A stretch of DNA of 64,000 nucleotides from Trichoderma breve (lineage: Eukaryota; Ascomycota; Sordariomycetes; Hypocreales; Hypocreaceae). Location of the stretch: positions 124,001-188,000 of the forward strand of contig NC_079233.1 in assembly GCF_028502605.1 (NCBI RefSeq), given 5' to 3'. This document shows positions 1-10,767 of the stretch, piece by piece (position 1 is the stretch's first letter; each line of letters starts with the position of its first letter). Under the pieces are notes generated by a model. That model made no database searches, was not told where the DNA came from, and saw only the letters and a list, made by a program, of their open reading frames with translations. The position numbers and the translations under genes are program-made.

Positions 1-762
1 GCAGTGGACAAGCTTCAACAAAGCAACGCCGTGGATATTGTTCCCTTGACCCTGCCGAAGAGCGATGGTTGGTATGGTGACTTGATTTCTTATTTTACTC
101 TAATGGGCAATGAGGTACGTCGCTCATAGCTCTTCCGCTCTCAACGAAATACTAATATTGGCTGTGAAAAGTACTACCTTGAACAGCTTAACCGAACAGG
201 AGAGCCATTGGTGCCATCAGTCAAGGCACTTGGTCTCTTGTCGGAGGAGAAAACATCTCTCTTGTCGGGACAGAAAACAACGCTTCAAGGATTTTTCGAC
301 CTAAATGTCCGTCGGGCTGAAGTCGCTAGTACCTATCTTCGTTTCTTTCGCGACAACAATCTGGATGCTATTCTGATGCCCCCAGCACCTCATACTGCGC
401 TACCTTTGGATACTTGGACAACGGTCACTTCCACAGGCTTATGGAACTACCTGGACTACCCGGCGGTAGTGGTTCCTGTAGATGTTGTGACGGACGCGGA
501 TTCCATTGACGACGCCAGTAACGCGAAATACGGCCATCAGGATGCCGAACTTTACAAGCTCTGTAAGAGAATACTCACACACTGTAATATATAATGAATG
601 ACTAAAGCTGATATTCTAATTTTGTCGTTTTTAGATACTGGACCCGAATTTTACAAAGGACTTCCAATCGCTGTTCAGGTGGTCGGCTACCGGCACCAAG
701 ATGAGGCGCTGGCCGCCACAGCTGGAATATTGGATTCGATCATCAATGGCGAGCGATTATAA
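1..762 (+). CDS. Amidase (amidase-signature family), C-terminal part; 5' end outside window
   Basis: Three exons join in frame: 1-114, 172-562 and 635-762, with introns GTACGT...AAAAG and GTAAGA...TTTTAG. The product is the C-terminal region of an amidase-signature hydrolase, which cleaves a carboxamide to acid and ammonia. Supporting signs are the late-domain segment with MPPAPHTALP, the NYLDYPAVVVPV stretch, and the closing GLPIAVQVVGYR block, which is typical of the family's last helix and strand. The catalytic Lys-Ser-Ser region lies upstream of the window and cannot be checked. The substrate is unknown. The closing region differs from that of the amidase at 34.8 kb, so the two are not a recent duplication. 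The family call is firm. Confidence 0.85.
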
Positions 763-1551
763 AAGCCATGTCCGAAGAGCTGAGAGTGCGTCAAAACAAA
801 CAATTAAACTTTAAGATATATTATAATCCAAATGTCTCCGCTGTCAAAGTAGCCTCTATGAACGTGATAATTTCCGGCATGCAGAAAAAATGACACGCTG
901 CGTCACAGCCGGTCATGGCGACGGGTGATGAAACTGCTGCCTCCGCCAGAATAGGCGCTGGCATTGGGAAATCTTGAGGACTAGCATACAAGGACATCGC
1001 GTGCAAAGTTTCTAAGACGAGTTGCTGCGTCTCCATGAAAGGTAACATAGGGATACCAAGAAAGTCGGCGACTTACGGTTGTGCACTCAACTTCGTGTTA
1101 GTCCAGCTGTTGCTTAACGTACCTAAATGTACGGTGTAGAGAGGCTGCATACATGCTGCAGAGGGTCCTCCTCCTGGCACAATGCAGCGACGGATTGGTG
1201 CTTTTCTAAAGAAAGCAATTGACCGAAATATAGAAAGGATTGAACAAAATATTTGGCAATAACGTAATAAAATTGCCATTGGTGACCTCTGATGTTTTAT
1301 ACATCTTCCTAGCTTCGATTAGCTACCTAGGTACGAATGGCGTTTAAACTCAGCGTTTAATGTTCTCTTTAAGATTGTCTGTCTCTATTGTATCCCTTGA
1401 CAATTACCACTGTAAGCCCCTGGTGAATGCCGTAGCTCAGCGTGATATAGTGGGCATCACGTGTTAATTCGCTCCCTATGGATTTGTAACAACGAAATCA
1501 CTCGCTGTCAAGCACCTTCAGCTCTACAACTCTTCTACCACTCAGCTATCA
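763..1551. other. Intergenic, no confident gene
   Basis: This stretch separates the amidase 3' end from the regulator at 1552. Two short minus-strand open frames (1279-1073 and 1048-821) could be linked by an intron, but neither shows a recognisable domain or a convincing start, so they are not called. The last 200 bases probably hold the promoter of the regulator. Confidence 0.4.
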
Positions 1552-3654
1552 ATGGATCCAGATGGATCTCGCGCGGTTATACCCCGAACAAAAAATGGTC
1601 GCTTAGTTGCGTGTGAACCATGCCAGCGCCGGAAATATGCCTGCGATCGTGCCTTTCCGATATGTCAGCGGTGCCAGCGAAGTCGGACAAAGACGCCTTG
1701 TAGATATCTCAACCAAACTTCGCAGAATCGCCAAACGTCGGCCATACATTCTGGCAACTCAACCATAATCTTTCCCCGCTTGGCGCAAAATAGTTCTACG
1801 TTCACTCAAGATCCATTACATGCATTAACTCTACAGGTCACCGCCGAATCAACCCAGACCGAGTTGAATTTTAGTATCTGCGAAGTCAACACCCACCTTA
1901 ACAGTACCAAGATTGTTCCTGAACTCCAAATTCTTAGTAGTCGGCATTATGGGCGTACTTCTTCAGGGCCAAGCGCCAAAGACTTGCAAGTGGCTTTGGA
2001 TGTTTTGTCCAGCTTACCAAGTCCTGACGCTGAACACATACTTGCTAAGCCTCATATTAATCCGTTTGATGGATGGATTCCATTATCCACGACAAGATTG
2101 CTGGTCGAGCTAAGAAATGCCTTTTCTTATGCATTTTTGCCAGAGATGAATAAGAAACATCTCGAGGACGTCGCATTGACCATTTTCTCAAATACAACGC
2201 AAAAGTTCCCGGACAGCCAGTGGGATCGACCAGAAGAATGGTATGCTAGCTTTTCTGGCCAAAATATGAGATGGGAATTGATTGGGCTGCTCTTCAGCAG
2301 CTGGGCACTGAGCGCGCTGCAAAACAAAGAAGATATCGATGGATATAGGCCAAGGGTTCTTGCTCTCAAGTTCTTTGGCATTATGGAGAGCTGTATCACA
2401 TTCTGCCAGGATATCAAAGCCAACAATGTGTTGTTCCTATATCTTTTATACCGCACAACCATTGTTTCATCAATTTTACATGGACCCAATGGTATAACTC
2501 CTCCATAACTTTGAGAGCTAATCTAGTGGTGCTGATTGATTGCCTTAGATCCCGGCTTTTGGCCGCTTCACTCAGAAACCGTCTCATTAGCTCGTTCCAT
2601 GTGTTTGAGCACCATGTCCGATGCATCAATACAAGATCCTCGCATCTTGAAGCAGTCTGAACGCCGTCTCTTCACGGCCATCTATATCTTGGATAAGACT
2701 GCTGCTACTCTTTCTGGCAAACTGCCCCTGCTACCATCGGACCATTGCTCTACGGCATTGCCTCTGGATATCTGCAATACCATTCTCTTATGCTGGAGAA
2801 CTAGCCAAGGTGTAAATCTTGCGTCATTGGGCGTTAATGATGAGGGATGGAATGTTGATGGCAAAATATATTCCACAACGACCCTTCGAGCCAGAGGATT
2901 GATCGCGCATATCCGAGAACAAATTTTGGATCTTGCCTTGAACAGAAGGGCCAGAGATCTACGAGACTTGATGTAAGAATGCTTTAGCAACATGATTTCT
3001 TGGGTTTCTGGCTCTATGCTAATCATGAACTCGAAATACAGTACTTTGAGATCTCAGCAAGTCCATATTTTCAACAGTCTACCTAGCAGTCTACAGTTGA
3101 CTGACGTCGACGGAAAGATTAAATTTCTTGAACCTCATGTGCTATATACGAAGCTATTTATCCGGTTAGAGCACCTTCAAAACCTCTTTCTCATCGAAAA
3201 ATTACTACAAAAAACTCAGCACAGCAAAAATCTTGATGGTCTAGTGCAGACTAGTCTGGATATTATATCAGTCACAGTTACATTCTGGACTCGAAACGAT
3301 ACTCTGTTGGGCATGCATGGTGACCATGAGTGGTTCGTTGTGGGATACGCACTACCAGCGGCTGTTGTTTTGTGTAGATGCCTTATTGAAACAGAGTCGC
3401 ATGGTTGTTTTACACCTTCAATCTCTAGCATCATTCAGCAACTGAGCTTGCTCGGAGCCTTCTTGGATTGGCTGCTGGTCAAAGTACCATGTACTGATCA
3501 CTGCTACAGGGCAAAAGATCTCATTTTAAGGGTGTTAGATCAAGCTCTCAATCCCAATTATAATATGACTGATCGTTCCGCTACAGATTCAACAGCTGAA
3601 ATAGTTTGTCTTGATGATTTGACGGATATAGACACTTTGAGCTGGCTTGTATAG
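1552..3654 (+). CDS. Zn(II)2Cys6 transcription factor
   Basis: Three exons, 1552-2491, 2549-2972 and 3042-3654, join in frame to give 658 residues. The N-terminus has a zinc cluster with cysteines at about 21, 24, 31, 38, 41 and 50, with the basic RRKYACDR segment between the first and second halves. The last spacing, eight residues between Cys5 and Cys6, is at the long end for the family. The rest resembles the fungal-specific middle homology region, including WPLHSETVSLAR and the RRLFTAIYILDK segment. The protein is expected to act in the nucleus on CGG-type sites. No neighbouring pathway gene is obvious: an amidase lies upstream on the same strand and a GNAT converges from the right. The target is unknown. 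Confidence 0.87.
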
Positions 3655-3962
3655 CATTTTATATCTCTTTTTCCGGCAGGGACTCATTTCCGTAATCACT
3701 AATATGATGGATAATTCTCGTGTATATAGCGACTTTTCTCCCGACGAATGAATAGACAAGGGAATTGAGCATAGTTGATGGCTAACGGAAGCAATCTCGA
3801 CAACTGAGTCTCGCTGTTGCAATAACTTCTCAATATCACCAATAGCAATTAACACGTAAGTACGCATGGTAAAATTTGAATGCGATGTTTTTGCCCATCG
3901 TGTCTTCTCACCTTGCAGTATTTTCACTCTCGATCTACCAGACTAGCCACATTGACTCTCTA
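3655..3962. other. Intergenic between convergent genes
   Basis: This is the space between the 3' ends of the regulator (plus) and the GNAT gene (minus). It should hold both polyadenylation regions. I see no gene or repeat. Confidence 0.5.
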
Positions 3963-4520
3963 TCATACAGATTGATTCCATTCATTCCTCGTCAATCCAA
4001 AGAGCACAGTGTTACTAACCCGGCCATTTTTGAACACAGACATGCGTTTAATCCCTTCTTGCTGGTACCCAGCCCTTTCCAAAACTTTGATGCTCCCTTT
4101 GTTCTCCTCAAACACGGAGGCTTCTAGCTTTAGGAGCGTTGGAACTTGCCCAAAAATCCAACCACTTAGTGCTGTGATAACTTCCGTCATTATGCCCTGA
4201 CCCCAGTATTTGGGCGACAGCCAGTAACCAATAACCTTGGTCCGAGATTCCACGCCTGTGAGATGATCAAATCCACAGGCACCAATAACAACGTCGCTAT
4301 CGACGGTGCATATGGCGAAATGAAGGCTTCCTTCTTCGTTGGCGATTTTGATCCATCCCAATGCCCTTTCTAGCGTATAAGGACTTGGAAAGGATGCCGA
4401 CATATATTCAGAAACCAGGGGTGTATCCCCGCCTTCAACAACGGCTGCGGCATCCGATGTGCGATAGCGTCGAATAATGCTCTTGCTTAATTTGAGAATT
4501 GTTTCAGATGACTCGGCCAT
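3963..4520 (-). CDS. GNAT-family N-acetyltransferase (RimJ/RimL type)
   Basis: Single exon of 185 residues. It should transfer acetyl from acetyl-CoA to an amine of a protein or small molecule. The fold is recognisable from the N-terminal IIRRYRTSDAAAVVE strand-helix, the IGACGFDHL strand, the acetyl-CoA pyrophosphate loop region YWLSPKYWGQGIMTEVI (Q-x-x-G-like turn followed by a helix), and the late NKGSIKVLERAGYQQEG segment typical of the RimL/Acetyltransf_3 group. Length fits the family. It is convergent with the upstream regulator and shows no operon-like relation. The substrate cannot be inferred. Confidence 0.85.
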   Translation of the reverse strand: MAESSETILKLSKSIIRRYRTSDAAAVVEGGDTPLVSEYMSASFPSPYTLERALGWIKIANEEGSLHFAICTVDSDVVIGACGFDHLTGVESRTKVIGYWLSPKYWGQGIMTEVITALSGWIFGQVPTLLKLEASVFEENKGSIKVLERAGYQQEGIKRMSVFKNGRVSNTVLFGLTRNEWNQSV

Positions 4521-4745
4521 TTTATCTGCTAATAGAAGGGCGTATAATAGTGCTCAAAAGGGAAAACGACGAAAAAAAGAGAACAGGCTTTTCTTTTTAT
4601 TCTATGAGTATGACTTGTACTCTGTCATCCTTTTGTAGCACAGTATACGGTACAGGAGCATGATTCAATTTGCCCCATATTTGCAAAGTGACTCTTTGCT
4701 GGTGATTTTCAGCTGTCGGTCGCAGTGCTGATAGCCTAGACCCAT

Positions 4746-4786
4746 TTCGACTCCGACTCCGACTCCGACTTCGACTCCGACTCCGG
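4746..4786. repeat. Imperfect hexanucleotide tandem repeat (CTCCGA)n
   Basis: About seven copies of a CTCCGA unit, one carrying a C-to-T change, lie about 230 bases upstream of the GNAT start. It would be length-variable between isolates. Confidence 0.85.
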
Positions 4787-5049
4787 CTATCAATTACATT
4801 TCATCTTAATACGCTGTAGATATTACAATGGGCCTTTGTCATATGAACAAAACATTGACCCATTATCTATTGGGTCTTTAGGCAATCGCTCCTGTATTAT
4901 TCCAGAATGTTCGCTACTATTCCCTCCAGTGTATATGCTAGACCTCTCGAGGCTCTGAGACCAGCAGCTTCACAAAAAATTACTGTTAATGTTACGAATA
5001 AAGCCTTTGCTACTTATTCGTATCTCTGATATATGATTAGAATGGTCAT

Positions 5050-5086
5050 GAGTAGTGCGACGGTTGAGTAGCGCGACGGTTGAGTA
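5050..5086. repeat. 16-bp tandem duplication
   Basis: Two adjacent copies of a 16-base unit beginning GAGTAG and ending GCGACGGTT differ at one position (T/C) and are followed by a partial third copy (GAGTA). No function is evident. Each copy contains GCGACGG. Confidence 0.8.
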
Positions 5087-5554
5087 TCATATAGCTACAT
5101 ACCAAGATGTACGTTGCACCTGAGAATTGTTGTGTCTTAAATATTGGCGGTCCTACGCAACACAGATTCGTCACCTTACCATTTGCGAAGTACAAGTATA
5201 TCAAAACAAATGAGTATCACCACGGTAAGTGCACATAAGATATTCGAATCGAACAGCAGTGCCTCTAATTGGCTACAATTAGTCCCCCAGACGATGAAGC
5301 TTGCCATCGAAGCAACCGACGCAGCCAACAACATGTAACCAACGTGCCTTGCCTTCCATTAAATTTGCCACGTCATGCGTTTCAGGCAGCTTTGCCATGG
5401 CTCACGTAACTCGAGGCAGAAAACAAACATCCCTATCAATTCTAGCCTCGTAGTTCGGCTGCCCTCTCCATGAGCGTAACACGCCATTTCCGTCGACAAC
5501 TACTTCTGCTCTTGTATCTTTGCGCATGTTTTATTTTTCGCTCGCTAATTTGAA

Positions 5555-6349
5555 ATGATCGAGATTACTACACCGACGGATCTCTGTTCTAGATGCGAGT
5601 GGATTGTTGAGTCTAATGGAGAAGACATTCCATGGACATCTTTCGCCATAGTCGACTCTGATGACAATGCCTATTATGGCGTCAAAGAGAGAATGCGGGT
5701 AAATGAGCTCACCGTGAAGATTGTTAAAGATAATCTTCAACCTGTACCAGACGAAGAGATATATCCGGTTTTCCCCATGACCGGCCTGACCGCAGCACCA
5801 GACGACTATTCCGGCCGATATGTCAAGCGCACGGCATGGGCGGACTATGAGGATGTCAAGGGAACAACGTTTCTTGCTCGGCTTATGCTCCAGAAAGCAT
5901 ATACAATGGAGTTTCTTGCACAGAGGCCCCATCCGAACATTGTGAGCTACTACGGCTGCCAGATTAAGAGAGACAGAATCACCGGACTCGTCCTAGAAAC
6001 CTTTCCGTCCAAGCACGATCTAGGATTCGCTGCTCAACGGCCGGAGCTATTCAAGGGTTTGGTGGACAAGAACCGTATCATGTCCGGGCTACGGGCGGCG
6101 GTAGATCATCTGCACTCGATTGGATTGGCGCATAACGATATCAATCCAGCAAATATAATGTTGGGTGAAGAGGGAGAACCGAAGCTCATCGACTTCGGCT
6201 CCTGTCAGCCTGTTGGTCATCACCTCATGTCTTGCGGGACCCTTGGTTGGTACAAGGACGCGTTTCACCTCTCAAATACTGCTCACGATGACTATGGTTT
6301 GAAGCTTCTGGGGCCATGGCTGGAAAAACTGTTTGTAGAGGAGAAATAA
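5555..6349 (+). CDS. Fungal protein-kinase-like protein
   Basis: Single exon of 264 residues. The kinase fold is recognised by HPNIVSYYGC (residues about 126-135), a catalytic-loop variant HNDINPANI (His193-Asn-Asp195, Asn200) in place of HRDxxxxN, and DFG at 213-215. A candidate ATP-binding lysine is Lys91 in YVKRT, with Glu119 as a possible partner. The glycine-rich loop is not evident and the lobe after DFG is very short, ending about 50 residues later. This layout matches a large fungal family of small kinase-like proteins often expanded in accessory regions. Catalytic Asp, Asn and DFG are kept, so activity is possible but unproven. It could equally be a pseudokinase. Substrate unknown. 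Confidence 0.8.
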   Translation: MIEITTPTDLCSRCEWIVESNGEDIPWTSFAIVDSDDNAYYGVKERMRVNELTVKIVKDNLQPVPDEEIYPVFPMTGLTAAPDDYSGRYVKRTAWADYEDVKGTTFLARLMLQKAYTMEFLAQRPHPNIVSYYGCQIKRDRITGLVLETFPSKHDLGFAAQRPELFKGLVDKNRIMSGLRAAVDHLHSIGLAHNDINPANIMLGEEGEPKLIDFGSCQPVGHHLMSCGTLGWYKDAFHLSNTAHDDYGLKLLGPWLEKLFVEEK

Positions 6350-6592
6350 GGACGGATATGTATCTGGTATGCCAGATGAAAAGTGACGATATATGTTATA
6401 AATGTCTTGAGGTAAACAGCCTCGATGGAGAGACAGCACTCATAATTTTAATACTTACGCTCTATCTATCTCGTTCCTATAATGGATTATTCGTGGATGA
6501 AGCTATGCTTGCCGATATTAGGTACACCGTGTTCGACTGCCGATTTGATCTTGCCACTTTGTTCACATTACAATTATCGAACTAGAAACGCA

Positions 6593-6712
6593 TCATACGT
6601 TATGTCCTCTGAGATCAATCATCTCGTGGGCATGACCCGTTTCGCTCTTCTTGAAGGCCGCAGTTACATCATTGAAGTTAAACTCAGAGTCGATGAACGG
6701 CCGTCGATCGAG
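6593..6712 (-). pseudogene. Relic of zinc-type alcohol dehydrogenase / quinone oxidoreductase (C-terminal end)
   Basis: Read on the minus strand, forty codons ending in TGA encode the C-terminal signature of medium-chain dehydrogenases: RPFIDSEFNFNDVTAAF followed by KKSETGHAH and a short tail. The usual next element, G-K-[IV]-V, is altered to E-M-I-D. Immediately upstream the frame is closed by TAA, and the adjacent 140 bases show several further stops in all frames, although stretches still look coding-like. There is no complete dehydrogenase here, so I read it as the surviving tail of a decayed gene. The family identification comes from recall of the consensus, not from an alignment. Confidence 0.6.
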
Positions 6713-7396
6713 TTACCAATGTTCACGCACTGTCCCTCATTCATACCAAGAAGACTATCTTTGCGCTATCGAAATTGCCTAGATTTTTATCCACGATGTT
6801 AATGAGCGTGCCATCTTTGCTGTGGCTGAATCGGTCGGGAGTCTGAGTGAAAATGCCTAGGCTTGCTCTTGGGATCTCCTAGCCGGGGAGCGTGGCGTAT
6901 TTCTCGATCTATCCGAAGAACTTTAATCTATCCGACTAGCTTTGATGCGTACTACGGTATCTTATTTTGTAAATTTGGGCCCATTGCCGGATTGCCACCG
7001 TGTGTTGGGAAGATGGAGATGCACAATGACGGGCGGCCTTAATTTACTTCAGGCCTGCTGGAGGGCCACTGATTACGCCCCGACCCGCATTTGGAACGAT
7101 ACATCGATATATCGCGCGTAGATGTCTAGATTGTATATCGAGCGACGGTTCTTCTGTAAAGTTACTTCGAAATCCAGTCTAGTATATATGCATGGTAATA
7201 AGCCATCGTCATGACATAGCGCTTGTGGGTTTGTCAGGAAGCCTAAGCCACCGAATGAGCCCAAGACCACATCTGAACGGCGTATATATAATCTGCAGCC
7301 ATTCGATAAATGTTATGCTTCACGTTTACTCCAAAGTCATTCAATGAATAATTGCTACTTGAGCTACATTCAACTCCCTTTTTGATAGCTAAGAAG
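6713..7396. other. Intergenic, probably including decayed dehydrogenase sequence
   Basis: The stretch to about 6850 may be further eroded sequence of the dehydrogenase relic. The remainder up to the cupin start shows no gene. Short minus-strand open frames at 7073-7270 and 7243-7509 carry no recognisable domain. Confidence 0.4.
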
Positions 7397-7929
7397 ATGG
7401 GTGAGAGCAAGATCGTGCCGGATCCTCCCAAGTACGACAGAAGGTATGATACCAGACACAGAGAATCCATCAAATTCAGGCAATGAGAAGAAGATTCTTT
7501 GGGCCACATCAGCCTTCAAAAATCAGCACATAACTAACACATACTGGCAGTCGACTACTCCCGACCGTGGAGCTTGTATATCAGAACAAGCTGCCAAACT
7601 GTCCCGGGAAATCTAGCGTCGGCCTCCGGGTCACTTACCCTCCCAACGGGTCGACCCCTCCTCACCGTCATGCAGGAGCTTCCGTATCTGCATTTGTGAT
7701 TAAAGGGACTATGCTCAGTAAGATGAACGACGGGCCAACCGAGATGTTTCAGGAAGGGGAGAGCTGGTTCGAGGCCCCAGGCTGCCATCACAAAGTCAGC
7801 GACAACCATAGCCTTACGGATTCTGCTACTCTCTTTGCAACGCTAGTTGTCGATACTGAGGTTGTAGAGAAGGGGGGCGTTGCTGCATTGGTGGAATACG
7901 ACGAAGAATACAGAAATATCTCACATTAG
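7397..7929 (+). CDS. Small single-domain cupin protein
   Basis: Two exons, 7397-7443 and 7551-7929, are joined over an intron with a clear TAACTAAC branch site, giving 141 residues. The product is a one-domain cupin barrel. Motif 1 is PPHRH followed by AGASVSAFVIKG: the paired histidines are kept, but the usual glutamate three to four residues later is replaced by small residues. Motif 2, EAPGCHHKVSDN, is canonical with its histidine and asparagine. Small cupins of this type bind a metal and act as dioxygenases, isomerases or sugar-acid binders. Nothing here selects among these. The start was chosen because the short first exon gives an in-frame splice, whereas the Met at 7567 would cut into the fold. 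Confidence 0.8.
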
Positions 7930-8343
7930 TTATAGTGTTAGGCGTCATTACTTCAAAACTATAGGAATATACGCCGGTGTTTATTACCAGTTATGGACTA
8001 TGCACTAAACGGCACAAATTTTGCCTTTTGACTGCATACCGTAAATTTTATAGAGAATTGGCGACACACTGAGAATGAAGTCAGCTTGCAGTGATTTTTA
8101 GTCTTCTTGAGTGTATACCTTGACTACAATAGGCATTTCACAAGAAGTACATGAGCCAAGACATATGATGTAGGCATGGGAAGGGCTGTAGAGTAGCCGT
8201 CAAGCTTAGTTGGATATATAAAAGTTTTGACTATGCTTGTTTTTTAATTTGAAGGAGAAGAGAGCCTAAGGGTCTTCCGCATCTTTGCTTCATACCCAAT
8301 GTCTAATACCAGATTGTGCCGTACCGTACCATGAGGTTCGCAT
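7930..8343. other. Intergenic between convergent cupin and MFS genes
   Basis: About 410 AT-rich bases between the 3' ends of the cupin (plus) and MFS (minus) genes. Apart from expected 3' processing signals I see nothing. Confidence 0.5.
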
Positions 8344-10295
8344 TCATGTATGTGCCGTAAACTTGCTACGCTTCCGCAACTTGTCACCGTAAATGAATAA
8401 GTACCAAAAGCCAATGACGCCAAAAATGCTCAACCCACCAAGCAAGCTGCAGCCTTTGCCTACACCAAGATTGACGTAGAGAGGGCGTCCGAAGAGTATT
8501 GCTGCGCTCGCAAATGCGCTTCGTAACGCATCATTTGCGGCAAATAAACTGGCAGAATACTGTGTATAGCTGCATGGCAAGTGAATAAAAATACCAAGTC
8601 CGACCACGAACGAACAGCCGCAGTATATGACAATACCGAGCGTGGGAATTTCCCAAGGAACTGATTCGCGCGCCGCCCAGCCGAAAAGGAACATTCCAAT
8701 TGGGACTCCAAATACCCCAACTAGACCTGGGCGAAGGAACGACTCCTGCACATCAAAAGTCCCGAGCTTATCGAAGCGCTTTTGAGCGAAGAATCGGTAC
8801 CAAGTGCAATACCATATTGTGCCAATGATGCAGGCAATGAGCACGCAGAGGAATACTGCAGATGTTTCCCCCAAGTTCATGCCGTAGATTTTGGGATAAA
8901 CGAGAGGGAAAACTTCAAAGAAAGAGTAGTAAATACCGTACGTCAGTGCAGTCTAGTGTACTCATAAGTCAGTGTAACTGAAGTATTGCAAGATCGATGA
9001 CGGGTTCCACTGACATAAAGGTTGACAAATGCAATCGCGGGATCTTTGACTGTTATTTCGAATGGCTTTACTAGTGCCAGCTGGATTATTTGACTGCGGC
9101 TTAGTTTCTGGGAGGCCGAATGTTCTGAGATATATCTAGGATCCCCAGTTTCTTTTCTCAACCGCTGTGCTTTATAGTAGAGCAATGTTGGTGCCGCAGT
9201 TTCTGGAAGAAAGACAAATAAGAGAATAAAGACAATAGCTGTGAGCCAGACCATTTCCCACATTGCCCACCGCCATCTGTTAATTGTCAGAGACTGTTGC
9301 AAGCAGTATTATTATCGGAGGATGACTGGAGCCTACGTCTTTGCAGTAACAGCAAAGCCTGACAACAAGGGGCCAAGCGCAGGGCCAGCGTACATGGCTC
9401 CGGACCAAGCAGCGAGGGGATATGGAATTCGAGTAACGGGAAACTATTTCCATGATTAATGACTGCTTAAAATCCTCAAGTATCAATTGCATGTACCATA
9501 TCGCTTAACGAGGCGGCTCCCGTAGCTAGGCACGGGCTACCGAAAAAGCCTTGTAAGAAACGAATGACAAGAAATCCAGAAAAATTGTGTACAGTTGCTG
9601 ATGCAACAAGAAAAATTAGATATATGGCAAAAGTGATGATATACATAGGATTTCGACCGATGAGTGGTATTTCGCTGAGAGGAGAAAAAACAAGAGGCCC
9701 TAGGCCATCTAATAGAGGAGAGTCAGTTGTGCGTGGCTGTTACGGGGATCATCGACTTACATCCAAGAACGTAAAGTGCCAGTCCAAGGGAGGCAACCGT
9801 CTCGGAAACGTTAAACTCTTTCATCACTTGTCTATTGTTCAATTCAGACGTTGCTCATCGTTAGGGGTAAAAGGTAACGTACGCCTCGCTCGGCACATAT
9901 ATAGAAGAACCGCAATACACAGTGAACGTGTAAATGCTTCTCCCCAATCCGATTAGAATATGGGCAAATGGCATTTATGGGCCGGGATCTCTCACCATAT
10001 TAAAGCACTAACAAAGATCTTCCATGAAAGGGGCCAATTCTGAGGGTTTTCGGGGTCGCTATCCGAAGCCCTAGATGCTGTGTCAACAATTGGGTGTAGA
10101 CAAATGTTTGCATGATGCTTACCAGCCGACTTCAATATGCTCTTGAATGTCTTTCTTTGCGCGTGAAGTCTTCTCGACCTCTTTGTTACGCTCTGAGAGA
10201 TTGGTATTTGGACCGTTTGGATAGGCAAGAACGGACCCCCGTGAAATAAGTCTCACAACGGCGCCGAGAGCTGTGTTTCGAATCAGTGCAGCCAT
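8344..10295 (-). CDS. MFS transporter, DHA1 drug/polyamine:H+ antiporter type
   Basis: Eight exons on the minus strand (10295-10123, 10070-9996, 9936-9883, 9831-9761, 9708-9497, 9443-9337, 9276-9015, 8952-8344) join in frame to 520 residues. The family is set by the DPENPQNWPLSWK entry motif before helix 1, LGPLVFSPLSEIPLIGR between helices 2 and 3, the RFLQGFFGSP helix-4 motif, GPALGPLLSG (motif C, antiporter) and FLPETAAPTLLYYKA in the central loop. These are hallmarks of TPO1/FLU1-type plasma-membrane exporters of drugs, polyamines or metabolites. About 12 membrane helices are expected. The regulator at 10768-12568 lies directly upstream on the same strand and is a candidate controller. 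Substrate unknown. Confidence 0.88.
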
Positions 10296-10767
10296 GTTTA
10301 AACAAGAATTATGGGCTTTGTCAATTTGATCTCAACGTTCTATAAACGATATATATATATATATATACTCCAAGAGCGGAGACTCGTGATCTCCCGTCCT
10401 AGACTCAGCTCGGGACGATTCGCCGCCCAGGCCGGTGCTTCTTCATTCGGCCCCACATCAGCTTAGGCTATTCGGATGCGTGTGCATCGGAAATCGGATG
10501 CAGCTTCACGATCTATTCACTAGAAACTTATACAATAGACAGTCTTTTTCTTGATCGGAAGAGATGGGATTATGCATAAGTATGTGGGGCATCTAAGAAA
10601 TCTCTTAAGGCACAAGGACGTCATCTTGTTGATTGAAGCAGGCACAGAGCAACCACTCGGGGCAAATTCTGTAATTAAGCATACTTTCAAGGGTATCGAT
10701 TCTAAGTCTAGCGTCTATTCTGCAATATTAAGTCGATGTGAATTCGTTTGATAGCCCTCAATCTCGT
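10296..10767. other. Promoter region of the DHA1 transporter
   Basis: About 470 bases between the MFS start and the 3' end of the next regulator. It holds an (AT)n run at 10349-10367 roughly 55 bases before the MFS start and no credible gene. Confidence 0.45.
10349..10367. repeat. (AT)n microsatellite
   Basis: About nine uninterrupted AT units lie just upstream of the DHA1 transporter start. Confidence 0.85.

Larger units (their letters stand above)
4521..5554. other. Intergenic with two small tandem repeats
   Basis: About 1 kb between the GNAT gene (promoter on the left, reading leftwards) and the kinase-like gene. It holds a hexanucleotide repeat at 4746-4786 and a 16-bp tandem duplication at 5050-5081. 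A plus-strand open frame at 5144-5338 has no recognisable features and is not called. Confidence 0.5.

Noticed and set aside
821..1279. Two short minus-strand open frames that might be exons of one gene
   Set aside because: No domain, signal peptide or conserved-looking segment, and the linking splice sites are only moderate.
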